The notes: a model not told the origin generated them from the sequence alone. Shown: positions 43,014-53,285, counted from the first letter of the stretch. The stretch is 64,000 nucleotides of DNA from Ascaphus truei (GCA_036426205.1 CM071569.1:5334876-5398875), one strand, 5' to 3'. Numbers and translations: made by a program.

Positions 43014-44369
43014 TATAAATAGTCCTCTAAATAAATCCACATATAAAACTCCTTTGCTGTCATTGGGAGCAGATTTGCAGGCCTTTTTAGCAGCCAAAGT
43101 GTTAATTATGAGGAAGATAAGACGCTAACATTTTCTGCCAGAAATGTCCCGGCTCAATAAAAGGACCAACTATTTAAACACAACGCACAGTAGTGTCATT
43201 CAATGCTGGCATTGTCTCTCTTAATAGCTCTGTGAGGACGCTCTTCCAGAGCCCAGAGGGAAAGCAACATGAACAAGAACATAACATGAAAAGGCTCTCT
43301 GTCAATAACCTGAGAAATGTTAGGTTGAAATGATTCTGTTTATTGGTTAATGATGTTTCAGTTTATCTTGCTGTATATTCCTAGGGCATCTGAGTGATCC
43401 CAGAAGTGTGCATTTTTACAGTGTCACGTATTTTGGTGTTTTCAACCCAAATTTTCCATTTTTCCCCATTGACTACAGTGGTACCCTTCTACCAAGCCAA
43501 AGAAACCCTATACAGAAAGTCTATTGCTTGGTACATTGGATTGCACACCCTTCTGGCAGAGACTAATATAAACCTGTATTACCGCTTAGTTGAGATGAAA
43601 ACTGAAAATGCGATACTTTTATGCAATGCAAGGTCAACTAGAAATATACATTTTACACAGACTTGTTGTTTTGTTTCCATTTTTAATTCACTAAACCATT
43701 TAATGTACAGAGGTAGTCAGGGTTATTCTAACGTGTTGTGTTATAATGGGATATTTTGGGATATTCCACCTTATCACTGCTACTGAATCCTATGTAAACT
43801 CTGTGATATTCTGCATTGTAACGCAATGTTCTACATTCTCCGTCAGATAAAGCTGGCTATACCCCTATACTGTAACTCCCACGCACCAACGTGACAATTC
43901 TTCATAGATGATATTATACTCTTCAGAACGTTACAAACCTTAAAGATCTCTAATTTAAGGGCAGAAACCATTTGGAACATTTCATTCTCTTTGACACTAT
44001 TGCAAATAAAAAAAGACCTTACATTGCAGGTCCCATGTGGCCAAAAGTCAGAGTTGTCATATAGCAGTGTATTAGAAGTAGGTACATTTCCCGACTGTGA
44101 ATCTATTTTCCCATCCAAAAGATCACCGATTCCTATTACACTGCAGACTTTCAATCTTAACACAGGAGCCCTAACATACTTTGCTCCAGAGAGATACGGT
44201 ATGGCTAAGTAATGCCTCAATCTTCAATGCTATTGTTACAAGCCTGTGTAAAAGACACCCCCAGATTCTGCAGTGCAGTACAATTTGAGGGGAAAGATGT
44301 CCAAAATAAATGGATGATACCTAACTTCATATAAAATAAAAGCAAACGCAATAGCAAGTTATCCTATAG
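43014..44369. other. Non-coding, nothing recognised
   Basis: AT-rich. Frames of 125-130 codons on both strands (43,394-43,786; 43,843-44,220) lack any domain or repeat similarity. Confidence 0.4.
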
Positions 44370-44604
44370 GGAGAAGGAGCGGCTCAGTGAGTAAAGACAC
44401 TGACTGGCACTGAGTTTGGAGCAGGGGAACCTGGTTTAATTCCTGGTGTCGGCTCCTTGTGATCTTGGGCAAATCACTTTATCTCCCTGTGCCTCAGGCA
44501 CCAACAACATAGATTGTAAGCTCCACAGGGCAGGGACCTGTCTCTGCAAAACCCTACGTAAAACTATCAACACTATACAAGAACAAATTATTATTATTAT
44601 TATA
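44370..44604 (+). mobile_element. CORE-SINE, most complete copy
   Basis: Pol III A-box-like GCGGCTCAGTGAGTAAAG (about 44,379) and B-box-like GGTTTAATTCC (44,433-44,443) mark a tRNA-derived head. A MIR-like core follows: TGATCTTGGGCAAATCACTT then TATCTCCCTGTGCCTCAG. The 3' part has ATTGTAAGCTCCACAGGGCA, GGGACCTGTCTCTG, AACTATCAACACTATACAAG and an (ATT)n tail. The core is the conserved segment that defines CORE-SINEs in vertebrates. Confidence 0.85.
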
Positions 44605-44856
44605 TTGAGGATTATCTGCTTGGGATGTAAAGCCATTTTCTCCCTGTCAGGGAAGGTTCTAGTGACCGGGGCTTAAAGCTTTCCAGTCCAAAGAGCAAAC
44701 ATTTTGACACCCTATTGAATAGAGCCCGGGGTGTAAAGAGATGAAGATGTCTGGGGGATCAGACCATCTGCTGCATCCAAATATAAGGACAGCATATGGA
44801 CCCAAAGACTGACTTGATGGAAATTCACCAAGTCAAATGTACTGTGATACTTTCAG
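44605..44856. other. Non-coding spacer
   Basis: Short interval between the SINE and the fold-back element. Nothing recognised. Confidence 0.35.
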
Positions 44857-45443
44857 ATGCAGCCAGGCTTACTGTTCTGGTGGCCGAAGAGAAAAATGCG
44901 GAGACCCGCGGCCCGTCAGGGGCCACAAGAACAGCAATGTTTGCGGCCCGGAAGGATTAACGATGCACGGTTCCATGCTTCTGAATGGGAGCCCGGCAGC
45001 GCTAATTCTGCGCTTCATGGGCTATCCTGCAGGGAGAGAATACAACCACTCGCCTTTCAGATGAGCTGCACACCCGTGTCCGGCCCCTGTCTGCAGCCGC
45101 CTCTGCCTGCCGCCTGCATCCGTGCCCCCCGCTCGCTGAGGGGAAGCAAGCTGTATTTCCCTCCTCCTGGATGATGTAGCCGAGCAGGGGACACGGATCC
45201 ACACGGCGGAGGTGGCTGCAGACAGGAACCGGACACGACTCCGCAGCTCATCGGAAAGGCGAGTAGCGGTATTCTCTCCCAGCAGATGGTCCGAAAGGAT
45301 TAACCCCGTGGGGTCCCTTTCAGACGCATGCAACCCTGCAGAGTTAATCCTTCTGGGTAACTTACTGACCTCGGGGCTGCAAGATCTGTAACCAGCATCG
45401 GCGCAGTGAAAATCACGGCACCGGGGACAGTAAGTCTGGCTAC
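44857..45443. mobile_element. Large fold-back element
   Basis: Almost the whole 590 bp is an imperfect palindrome centred near 45,155. The left edge GCAGCCAGGCTTACTGTTCT mirrors the right edge GGACAGTAAGTCTGGCTAC. GAGAGAATACAACCACTCGC with CTTTCAGATGAGCTGC (45,033-45,068) mirrors GCAGCTCATCGGAAAGG with CGAGTAGCGGTATTCTCTC (45,242-45,278). GTCTGCAGCCGCCTC mirrors GGTGGCTGCAGAC. CpG-rich. No transposase; family unknown. Frames of 100-148 codons on both strands reflect the palindrome. Confidence 0.75.
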
Positions 45444-46216
45444 ATTTATACATGACTATTCTTTCCATACACTCCCATTGCTCTTAGCAGGTGCAGTACC
45501 AAGCGTTTCGGTGCTGTACCTAATGAAGATCGGTACACCGACTGTACCTATTTATGCCGGTGTTTCAGAGCAGAGCTCACTTTCTGTCCGGGGGACCCCT
45601 GGCTCGTGATATACTTACCATGCGGGCCAATAGGAAACCACAACTGGGGACACGGGAGATTTAAGCCACTGTTTGATTTCCCCGTGGAGGGCACAGGAAT
45701 GCACTACTTTAACCAGCAAGTCTCCCGGGACCATAGACCCCACAGGAGCTGACCTTCGTGCATTTCATCTCCGGGACCCTCTAATTCCAATCATGGGTAA
45801 AAAAAAAAGGGAGTTTTAATAAAATTTGACATATTGTTTATATAAATATAAACCAATACAAGAAAATATATATTTTACTGATATTGTCCCTCCACAGGAA
45901 GTGCTCATTTTTTTGGTTGATCCTGTATGCGGCAGAGGGACAATTCAGTACCTTGGACAGCTTATATTTCTCTATGTAAACTCTAAGCTACCTTGTGACA
46001 ACAGCATCCATATCTTAGCTAACCCTGATGTGTTTTGCATCCAAATACCTCCTCCCCAGAGGCCAATACTTCTTCACAGAGCCTTTATTTTATGTACTGT
46101 CTGCGCCATGGATTGAATCCTGTTATTTACTATCATACAGATTATCTCATGTTACCTAGTATTGCTCTATTAGGCCCAGCTCCAAAGAGGACTGGTAAGT
46201 CAGGGTTCATGACTAT
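45444..46216. other. Non-coding; short hairpins
   Basis: Contains GGTGCAGTACC...GGTGCTGTACC (about 45,490-45,520) and CCAATAGG. It has faint similarity to the centre of the TTAA MITE at 14.5 kb. No gene supported. Confidence 0.35.
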
Positions 46217-46603
46217 GGTTGCCAGGTGTCCAGTATTGAACAGGACTGTCCTGTATTTGGACAATCTGTCCAGTAAAAAATTTAGAGGTAATACTGGACA
46301 TATATGTGTATACCAGTATTACCTCTCTGGACATAGTGACCTGACCGGCTTGGGGGGGGGGGGGGGGCAGGATTTCCCTGAGCAGGGAGACAGCAGGACT
46401 GTTGAGAGAGGGCTGGGCAGCTTCCTCCATACAGATTGGCTGATGCTAGGTAATGCAGCCAATCGGGAAGAGGTGTTAGGAGACTGGAGTTGGGGCCAAG
46501 GAGAGGAGGAAACAGCATGGACCAGAGAGGGGTGTGTGTTTCTCGAGTGCGTTGCACCTTTCACCATTATGGCCAGTATTTATGGAGAAGCCACCTGGTA
46601 ACC
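46217..46603 (+). mobile_element. Dispersed repeat family B, plus-strand copy
   Basis: Inverted ends GGTTGCCAGGTG and CACCTGGTAACC. The interior has GGTAATACTGGACAT with TACCAGTATTACCTCTC as a hairpin, and a G run at about 46,352-46,367. The complement of most of this lies at 3405-3790. No coding capacity beyond chance frames. Confidence 0.65.
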
Positions 46604-46684
46604 TTACTCATAACATCATGTTATCAAAATCAGTAATGAACGTTATTTTCCCCTAGGGTAACACAAATCCACAAAGCAAATTAT

Positions 46685-47200
46685 ATGCAAAAACACTGGC
46701 TGTTACGGATCTCATTAGCATAGGCTAGACGCCATGTTAAGTTAGTGCTGCCTTGCGTTAGCTTTACATGACGCCTGTCTCGCTGGCGCTAGCTCCGTCC
46801 AGACCCTGAAATATGGGTTTTGAGTGAGGGGGAGGGGGACCTATTTTACTAATTGGAGTCATTACACTATATTTTGCATAGCAATTAGCATATCTCCCAG
46901 GTGCCCCAAGTGTGCTCCTTTTGAGCACAGGTGTCTCTCCACAAGTTGTTTCAATGTGGGTTTGAGGGGATATGGTTGAGACTTTAGTAAAAGTGTTGAT
47001 CTCTTGCCCTGCCCTAAATAATGTCACATTAACTATAGGGGTGCTGTGTTGGGAGAAGGAACACCTCTTTTGTATAACAATAGCACTAATGTCTGTTATG
47101 GCTGAAAACAGCACTTAACACTATGGTAGGGCACTTTGAAGATACCTGTTAGCACTTAACAAGGTGTTAACTTAACGCCTGGTTAAATCAATAGCAGAGC
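46685..47200. mobile_element. Fold-back repeat family D, copy 2
   Basis: Shares AAAACAGCACTTAAC (in complement), GTCCAGACCCTGA.ATA and TTAACG-type words with 15,105-15,590. Degenerate; borders approximate. Confidence 0.4.
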
Positions 47201-47890
47201 TTTGTGAGCCTGTGACTTTGTATTTAATGGTCTCAATCCGATAGTATATTTGGATTTACCATTAAAGTATAAAATGGCCAATTACAGATCAGCAGTAACC
47301 AGCACTGGACGGCAATAGGTATTCTAGTGAATTACGAAATACCCTGTTGAACCTGTTCGCATCAGTCAGCACATTAACCCATTGGCTGTTTCAGAGGCTT
47401 AGGAAACATTGTGATGGGGTTAATTTTACAAAGCTTAGAAAGCAAACTGATCTTTTGGCCACTAGGGGGTGCCACAGGCCTTCTGCCTAGCTCTGCTTTG
47501 CAGGCTCTTTGGGCAGTGAAGGGGTTATTTGCCAACACATTAGCTCAAAATAAACAATGTTTCAAAAGAAATTCATTATGCGTATTTAGTGATTTTTTTT
47601 TTTTTTTTTACGTTTGATTGAATTTGACAGGAAGGGAACAGGAATGGCAATGAACATATTAATAATAAAACTGTACAACACAACAGCATCATATAATCTA
47701 TTCCGCAATGTTCATTAGCAAACAAGCCTGAAACCCCTGCGCAATTAACAGGTATTATGTAGAGATAAAAAATAAATAAATGAAGGTTAACATTCCAACA
47801 TGAGCAATGATTATCCATATTATTGCAGGCGACAGGCGACGGTGTATCCGTATAAGCAGCATTAGCTAATGTATTTATTATTTTATTGAT
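47201..47890. other. Non-coding, nothing recognised
   Basis: A T run lies at about 47,591-47,609. No gene or RNA supported. Confidence 0.4.
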
Positions 47891-47899
47891 TTGATTCCA

Positions 47900-48416
47900 T
47901 GCAGAAGTCAAGGCGCAGAGAGGCACGGAGAGGCACAGCACAGAGAGGCCCAGCACAGAGAGGCCCAGCACAGAGTGGCGAGGCGCAGAGAGGCACGGAG
48001 AGGCCCAGCACAGAGAGGCCCAGCACAGAGAGGCCCAGCACAGAGTGGCGAGGCACAGAGAGGCACAGCACAGAGAGGCGCGAGGCACAGAGAGGCGTGG
48101 TACAGAGAGGCACAGAGACACGGCACAGCACAGCACAGAGAGGCCCAGCACAGAGTGGCGAGGCACAGTGCGGCACAGCACAGAGAGGCGCGAGGCACAG
48201 TGAGGCACAGCACAGAGAGGCGAGGCACAGAGAGGCCCAGCACAGAGTGGTGAGGCACAGAGAGGCACAGCACAGAGAGGCGCGAGACACAGAGAGGCGT
48301 GGTACAGAGAGGCACAGAGACACGGCACAGCACAGCACAGAGAGGCAGAGCACAGAGAGGCATGGCACAGAGAGACTCACCACAGAGAGGCGAGGCACAG
48401 AGAGGCACAGTTTGGA
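47900..48416 (+). repeat. Purine-rich GAGAGGC/CAGCACA minisatellite
   Basis: Higher-order arrays of CACAGAGAGGC, CAGCACAGAGAGGC and CGAGGCACAGAGAGGC. Three-base-compatible periods keep frames open on both strands (His-Arg-Glu-Ala-Gln on plus, Leu-Cys-Ala-Ser-Pro on minus); these are artefacts. Confidence 0.93.
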
Positions 48417-48469
48417 AAGTGTCCTAATCAGTGCTCTTTTTGTACTCAGGGCCTCAGACAGCTTCACAT

Positions 48470-49247
48470 CCTCTCCTTTCTCCCCCTCTCTCACCTGCAC
48501 CTCTCTTTCTCTCACACCCCCACCTCTCTCTTTTCCATACCCCCACCTCTCTCCTGCACTGCCACCTCTATCCCATCCCTCTCTCTCTTTCTCTCTCCCA
48601 CACCTCACCTCACCTCTCTCTTTCCCACTCATCTCTCTTTCCCACACCTCTACCTCTCGCTCTCCCACACCTTCACCTCTCAATCTCCTACACCACCACC
48701 TCTCCCTCACCTCCACCTCTCCCCCTCCCACCTCTCCCCCTCCCACACCCCCCACCCACACCCCCCACTTCTCCCCCTCCCACACCCCCCATCTCTCCCC
48801 CTCCCACACCCCCCACCTGTTTCCCGCCCCAGACCTCTCTCTTGGTTTCCCACCCTGTCATCGCTCTCTCTTTCCTACCTTTCCCCCCCACTTCTCTCTT
48901 TCCCCCACCCCACCTCTCGCTCTCACCCCCACCTCTCTCTCACTCTCTCCCACACTCCCATCTCTCTCTCTCCCACACTCCCATCCTCCCATCTCTCTCT
49001 CTCACACTCCCATCTCTCTCTCTCCCACACTCCCATCTCTCTCTCTCTCCCACACTCCCATCTCTCTCTCTCTCCCACACTCCCATCTCTCTCTCTCCCA
49101 CACTCCCATGTCTCTCTTTCCCACACTCCCATCTCTCTCTTTCCCACACTCCCATCTCTCTCTTTCCCACACTCCCATCTCTCTCTCTCCCACACTCTCT
49201 CTCCCATCTCTCTCTCTCTCTCCCACACTCCCATCTCTCTCTCTCTC
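48470..49247 (+). repeat. Polypyrimidine satellite (TCCCACACTCCCATCTCTC)
   Basis: About 780 bp almost purely C/T with few A. From 48,940 onward it is a regular 19-25-bp minisatellite of CTCTCTCTCCCACACTCCCA then TCT. Ends at the N gap. Confidence 0.95.
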
Positions 49248-49353
49248 NNNNNNNNNNNNNNNNNNNNNNNNNNNNNNNNNNNNNNNNNNNNNNNNNNNNN
49301 NNNNNNNNNNNNNNNNNNNNNNNNNNNNNNNNNNNNNNNNNNNNNNNNNNNNN
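49248..49353. other. Assembly gap (106 N)
   Basis: Run of N. Pyrimidine-rich sequence on the left, purine-rich on the right; true length and orientation unknown. Confidence 1.
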
Positions 49354-49371
49354 ACACAGAGAGAGAGAGAG

Positions 49372-49440
<69 letters not shown>

Positions 49441-49477
49441 CACACAGAGAGAGAGAGATACAGAGAGAGAAAGAGAG

Positions 49478-49516
<39 letters not shown>

Positions 49517-49578
49517 CAGAGAGAGAGAGATACAGAGAGAGAGAGGAGATACACAGAGATACACAGAGAGAGAGAGAG
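49354..49578 (+). repeat. (GA)n with ACACA/GATA interruptions
   Basis: Purine-rich GA dinucleotides with GATACACAGAGA interspersions, the strand-opposite of the sequence left of the gap. Confidence 0.95.
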
Positions 49579-49971
49579 TATGTCTTTAACTGTATCGTCG
49601 CCACATGCAACATCAACTCAATTCTCCTGTATCCCTGATTTCCAAAGAGATGGATGTGTTTATTGTACAGATGTGGTCAGCGTTATTGCTCCCGCAGGCG
49701 CATTGTGATGGGATATTTTGTGATATGATTTCGCTGCCATTGCATCCTAAGGGATCTCTGTGTTATAAGGCGATGTGCTGTACTGTCAGCGGGTGCAGCG
49801 ACGTCTGTTACATCTGTACTGTAGCCACATTCATCATTCATTAAACTCTTATTGCATGGTGCTGGTTGTCCACTGTATGTGTAGGTCTTTGCAGTGTAGC
49901 TACATCAATGTAACTCTCTTGTGGTCCCGATTACCAGTGAATGTGTTTGTACTGTGTGTTATATTGTATCC

Positions 49972-50017
49972 TTAACCCTTTCACTGACAAAGACCCCTCT
50001 GGCAGTGAAAGGGTTAA
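49972..50017. repeat. Perfect 15-bp hairpin
   Basis: TTAACCCTTTCACTG and its exact complement CAGTGAAAGGGTTAA with a 16-nt loop, inside the decayed array. Confidence 0.85.
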
Positions 50018-50773
50018 CATAACTCTTCGCGTGTCATTTCCCAGTCACAACAGGAATCTATGACAACTCTCTCTGTGACCCTGATAGCTACAGATGTGTG
50101 TACGTGTGTCTCTATTATATACTTTAGCCACAATGAATATGATCTCAGTTTGTATCTTACCTAGGCGGGTTGGTTTTATGGGTGGGATGTTGTGTTGTTT
50201 AAAATAGCTACATGCTCTAAGGAGTTTCCTGTCCTGTGATCCTGCTGCCTGGCAGTGGTGTGGGTGTGTTGTGTGTATCCTTTATTGTGACAATTTGTAA
50301 CCATGACTTTCTTTTCCAAATGTCTGTGTTTCTGTAGCCAACAATGAACATTAACCATTTCATAGCCACATGGTTCAACCACGTTTTGTGGCAGTGACAG
50401 GGTTGGCACCGATCACATGGTAGTAATTGTGTTTGTGTCTTTTTTTATGTACAGTAGCTACATGTAACACAGACACAGCTCTTTATTAACTTTCCTTTGA
50501 AGGCTGTTGTGTGCTTAACATTAACACAACCTCCTTTATACACGGGTTACATTATAACCTCATCCTGTGTTCCAGTGGAATGTGTTTATCTTTCAATATA
50601 GCACCACCCGCTCATCAGTAACCCTGCTCTCCAGTGAAGTGTTTGAGTAAGTTGTGCTGCAGTCACACGTATCATGGTTCTAATATTGCATAGCTACATG
50701 TTTGTAGCAGCTTGGGATACATTTTAACACCTTCACTGATTTGCTTTACTTTCCAGTTCATTATACACTAGAT

Positions 50774-50900
50774 CAGGGGTGGGCAACTCCAGTCCTCAAG
50801 GGCCACCAACAGGTCAATTCTCCAGGATATCCCTGCTTCAGCACGGGTGCCTCAATCAATGGCTCAGTGGCCCCTGAGGACTGGAGTGGCCCACCCCCAA
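50774..50900. mobile_element. hAT-type hairpin MITE, internally shortened
   Basis: CAGGGGTGGGCAACTCCAGT to GGAGTGGCCCACCCCCAA, 127 bp. Flanked by CACTAGAT and CACTGGAT (7 of 8 identical; 50,766-50,773 and 50,901-50,908). The right arm lacks the CTGTGCTGAAGCAGG part. Confidence 0.82.
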
Positions 50901-51654
50901 CACTGGATGGAATAGTGAGCCCCAGCGGAAGATTTCTAAGAAGTACACATGCAGAGGAGACACCACACGCGGGTTAGGTAGCCTTGTGCACACTGCTACA
51001 CCTACCGCATCATGTACTCCTAAAAGCTATGCCACTGCAGAGGGAATCTATATGTTCCAGGGCACTCGTTTCACATTACAATGAAGCTACCGGCACCGCA
51101 CAGCACAACTATTCCGTAACCTTCATCTCCACTGACGTGTGTTGGTGGGAGATTATGTCAATTTTTTGGTGTTGTTTTTTAACCCTTTCTCTTCTGGACT
51201 AGCTACCAGCCTCTGACAGCGAAGGCGTAAAGCAGTGGTTCCTAAACATTGTATACTGGGTCTTCCCCGAAAGTGCTTGTTATATTTTTGGGACCCGTAG
51301 TATCCCAACATTCCCACTTGGAAGAATAAGGATTTGTTTTACTTAGTGGAATATATTAATTGGGTCACTTTGTCACTGTCTCTGTGTTTGTGGCACTCTA
51401 CATTTCGTAGCGTGCATGTGCCTCCTGACAATGTAACCCCCCCTTTTCAGTCCTAGAGAGGGCAGCCCGTCAAACTGGGAAACATTGTGTTAAAATGACA
51501 TGTAATATTACATCATCTCTTACATTGTCGTATCGTCCTGATGTCCAGTGAGGTGTTTGTGTCTATTTAGGTGGCTGCGTGCAGCATTAACACAAATCTC
51601 TCATTCTTAAAGGAATGATCCCACATATTGGCGTTGGCCAGTTGAATGTCTTGG

Positions 51655-51740
51655 CGGGCTCTGAATGGGGAAGTGTTTTCTTTCCCCTTATCCCCACCCC
51701 CCTTCCCTGTCCAGATCAGAGATCCAATAAAGATAAGGGG
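51655..51740 (-). repeat. Segment inverted relative to 63.9 kb
   Basis: CTCTGAATGGGGAAGTGTTT, TCTTTCCCCTTATCCCCAC and GATCAGAGATCCAATAAAGA correspond, reverse-complemented, to 63,915-63,985 with a few differences. The repeat class is unknown. Confidence 0.6.
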
Positions 51741-52056
51741 AGGGAGGAGGACTCTGGCTGTACAAGTATTTGCTCACCACACAAAACGCAGCAGCCAGAG
51801 GAAAAGAAACCCCTTCCAATTCTAACTTTAACAGGTACATTCAAAATATATGCAGGCAGGGCTGCAGACGGGTTTCCCGGGGCCCAGGACTAGAGTTACG
51901 TCCCAAACCCCACCCCCGGAACCCCCGCCACCCCCTTTTCACCCCTCTATTTCCCACCCTCTTCCCGTGTATTTCTCTCCCCTCCGTCTCACTCCCTCTT
52001 CCTCACTCACCCCCCTCCCGCCCACATGTATATCTCTCCCCTGCGTCTCACTCTTA

Positions 52057-52392
52057 GGCCGTGCTGCGGGTGCCGGCATCGCGACATGCGCGTGCACGTC
52101 AGGGACTCTTCCATGGTAGTCTATGGAAGGCAGCGTGGTAGTTGCGGCACCTGGCGGCGCTGTAGCGCGTTGATGCGGCTGCAGCTTGGGGATACAAGTG
52201 ATTTTGAGATTGGAGGCTGCAGTCGCGTGACGTCAGCGTCACGTGAGCTGGTTCAGCCAATGAGGGCGAACCAGCTCCGTGACGCGTTTGCCATGTCCCC
52301 CATCACCTCCCTAATCTCCTGAAGCTCAGCAGGAAGGCACAAGGGCGGTGCGCGCAAACTCCATCGCAACGCCGGCACCCTGAGCTTCGGCC
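52057..52392. mobile_element. GC-rich Harbinger-type MITE with TTA duplication
   Basis: Starts GGCCGTGCTGCGGGTGCCGG and ends CCGGCACCCTGAGCTTCGG then CC, flanked by TTA (52,054-52,056 and 52,393-52,395). The homologous element at 17,705 has one TTA and no insert, so borders and duplication are certain. The interior has GGTTCAGCCAATGAGGGCGA then ACC, TGACGTCA and CACGTGA. Confidence 0.93.
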
Positions 52393-52479
52393 TTACTCCC
52401 TCTTTTCCTCACTCCCTCTCCCACTATCCTCTCACTCGCCCCCACCTTTCGTCAATTACCCCACTCTTACTCAAACCCC

Positions 52480-52705
52480 CCAATAAACAGTACAAAGCCC
52501 CCACTCCTCCAATACACAGTAAAAAGACCCCACTCCCCCAATACACAGTAAAAAGACCGCCACTCCCCCTATACACAGTAAAAACAAACACTCCCCAATA
52601 CACAGTAAAAAAAAACAATTCTCCAATGCACAGTAAAAATCCCCCCCACTTCCCCAATACACATTAAAAAAAAAAACTACATATTAAAAAAAATAACAAT
52701 ACATA
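52480..52705 (+). repeat. ~28-30-bp minisatellite
   Basis: About eight units of CCCCAATACACAGTAAAAAG then ACCCCACT with length variation. Homologous to the 17,850-18,215 array but with a different fixed variant. Confidence 0.9.
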
Positions 52706-52973
52706 TTATAAAAATAGACTTACCTTGCTGATGGTCAGATCGGGCCAGGTGACTGCCAGGGGGGGGATGACTGCCGAGGGGGGTGACTGCCGGGCGGGGG
52801 GGGATGATTGCCAGGGGGGGGTGGTGACTGTCGTCGGGAAGGGGGCTGCCGGGGGTGTGGATGACTGCCGGGAGGGTGGTGACTGTCGGGAAGGGGGCTG
52901 CCGGGGGTGACTGCCGTGGGGGGGGGGGGATTGAATGCCGGTGGGGGGTTGACTGCCGGGGGGCCTGGCCGCC

Positions 52974-53214
52974 AGACAAAGCAGTTGCCGGCGGGCCCCG
53001 GCACTCCCCACCTGCAGGGCTTTCCCCCTATCTCTGTCCCACGCCAGACTCTCTGAGCAGCACGTTCCGGAAGCTGGGCCAAGCTCACTTCCAGCGCGCC
53101 GACGTCAGAGAGGCCATTCATGCTAATGACTTCAGAGGGCCTGGCGTGGGACAGGGATAGAAGAAGAGGCCGGCAGGTGGGGGGAGCCGGGCCCGCCGGC
53201 AACTGCTTTGTCCT
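52974..53214. repeat. Long inverted repeat, 74-bp arms
   Basis: AGACAAAGCAGTTGCCGGCG to CTCTGTCCCACGCCAG (52,974-53,047) is the diverged complement of CTGGCGTGGGACAGGGATAG to CAACTGCTTTGTCCT (53,141-53,214). The loop is 93 bp. GC-rich, so a very stable hairpin in RNA or single-stranded DNA. Confidence 0.85.
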
Positions 53215-53285
53215 GCCACTGGGCCGCTCGGGACACCAGTACCAGCTGCCCCCCCCCCCCCCCACTCGGCAACCCTGCATACAGG

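Larger units (their letters stand above)
49600..51620 (+). repeat. Decayed tandem array, ~90-250-bp spacing
   Basis: The words TAGCTACAT(G) (49,896, 50,205, 50,455, 50,690) and CCAGTGAAGTGTTTGTGT-like (49,933, 50,573, 50,631, 51,545) recur in alternation with CATGTAACACA/ATCAACACA-type words. This looks like an old satellite with strongly diverged units. It is interrupted by the hairpin MITE at 50,774. Periodicity judged by eye. Confidence 0.45.
51857..53277. mobile_element. hAT-like satellite-bearing element, copy 2
   Basis: Ends CAGGGCTGCAGAC and the complement of CTCGGCAACCCTG, flanked by TATGCAGG and CATACAGG (51,849-51,856; 53,278-53,285; 6 of 8 identical, both differences transitions). 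Interior: pyrimidine-rich leader, nested MITE 52,057-52,392, a satellite 52,480-52,700, GACTGCCGGGGGGG repeats, a 74-bp-arm hairpin 52,974-53,214 and a C run. No transposase. Copy 1 is at 17,561. Confidence 0.72.

Noticed and set aside
43394..44220. Frames of 130 (plus) and 125 (minus) codons
   Set aside because: AT-rich, no domain or hydrophobic pattern, no second line of evidence.
44379..44443. A tRNA gene from the A- and B-box-like words
   Set aside because: No cloverleaf can be drawn and the segment is followed by the MIR-like core, so it is a SINE head.
46035..46601. Frame of 188 codons on plus
   Set aside because: Mostly inside repeat family B, which carries similar chance frames on the other strand (46,200-46,567).
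47899..49638. Frame of nearly 580 codons on the plus strand, and long minus-strand frames over the same DNA
   Set aside because: Encoded by minisatellite and CT/GA simple sequence and runs across the N gap. Peptides are pure repeats and both strands are open.
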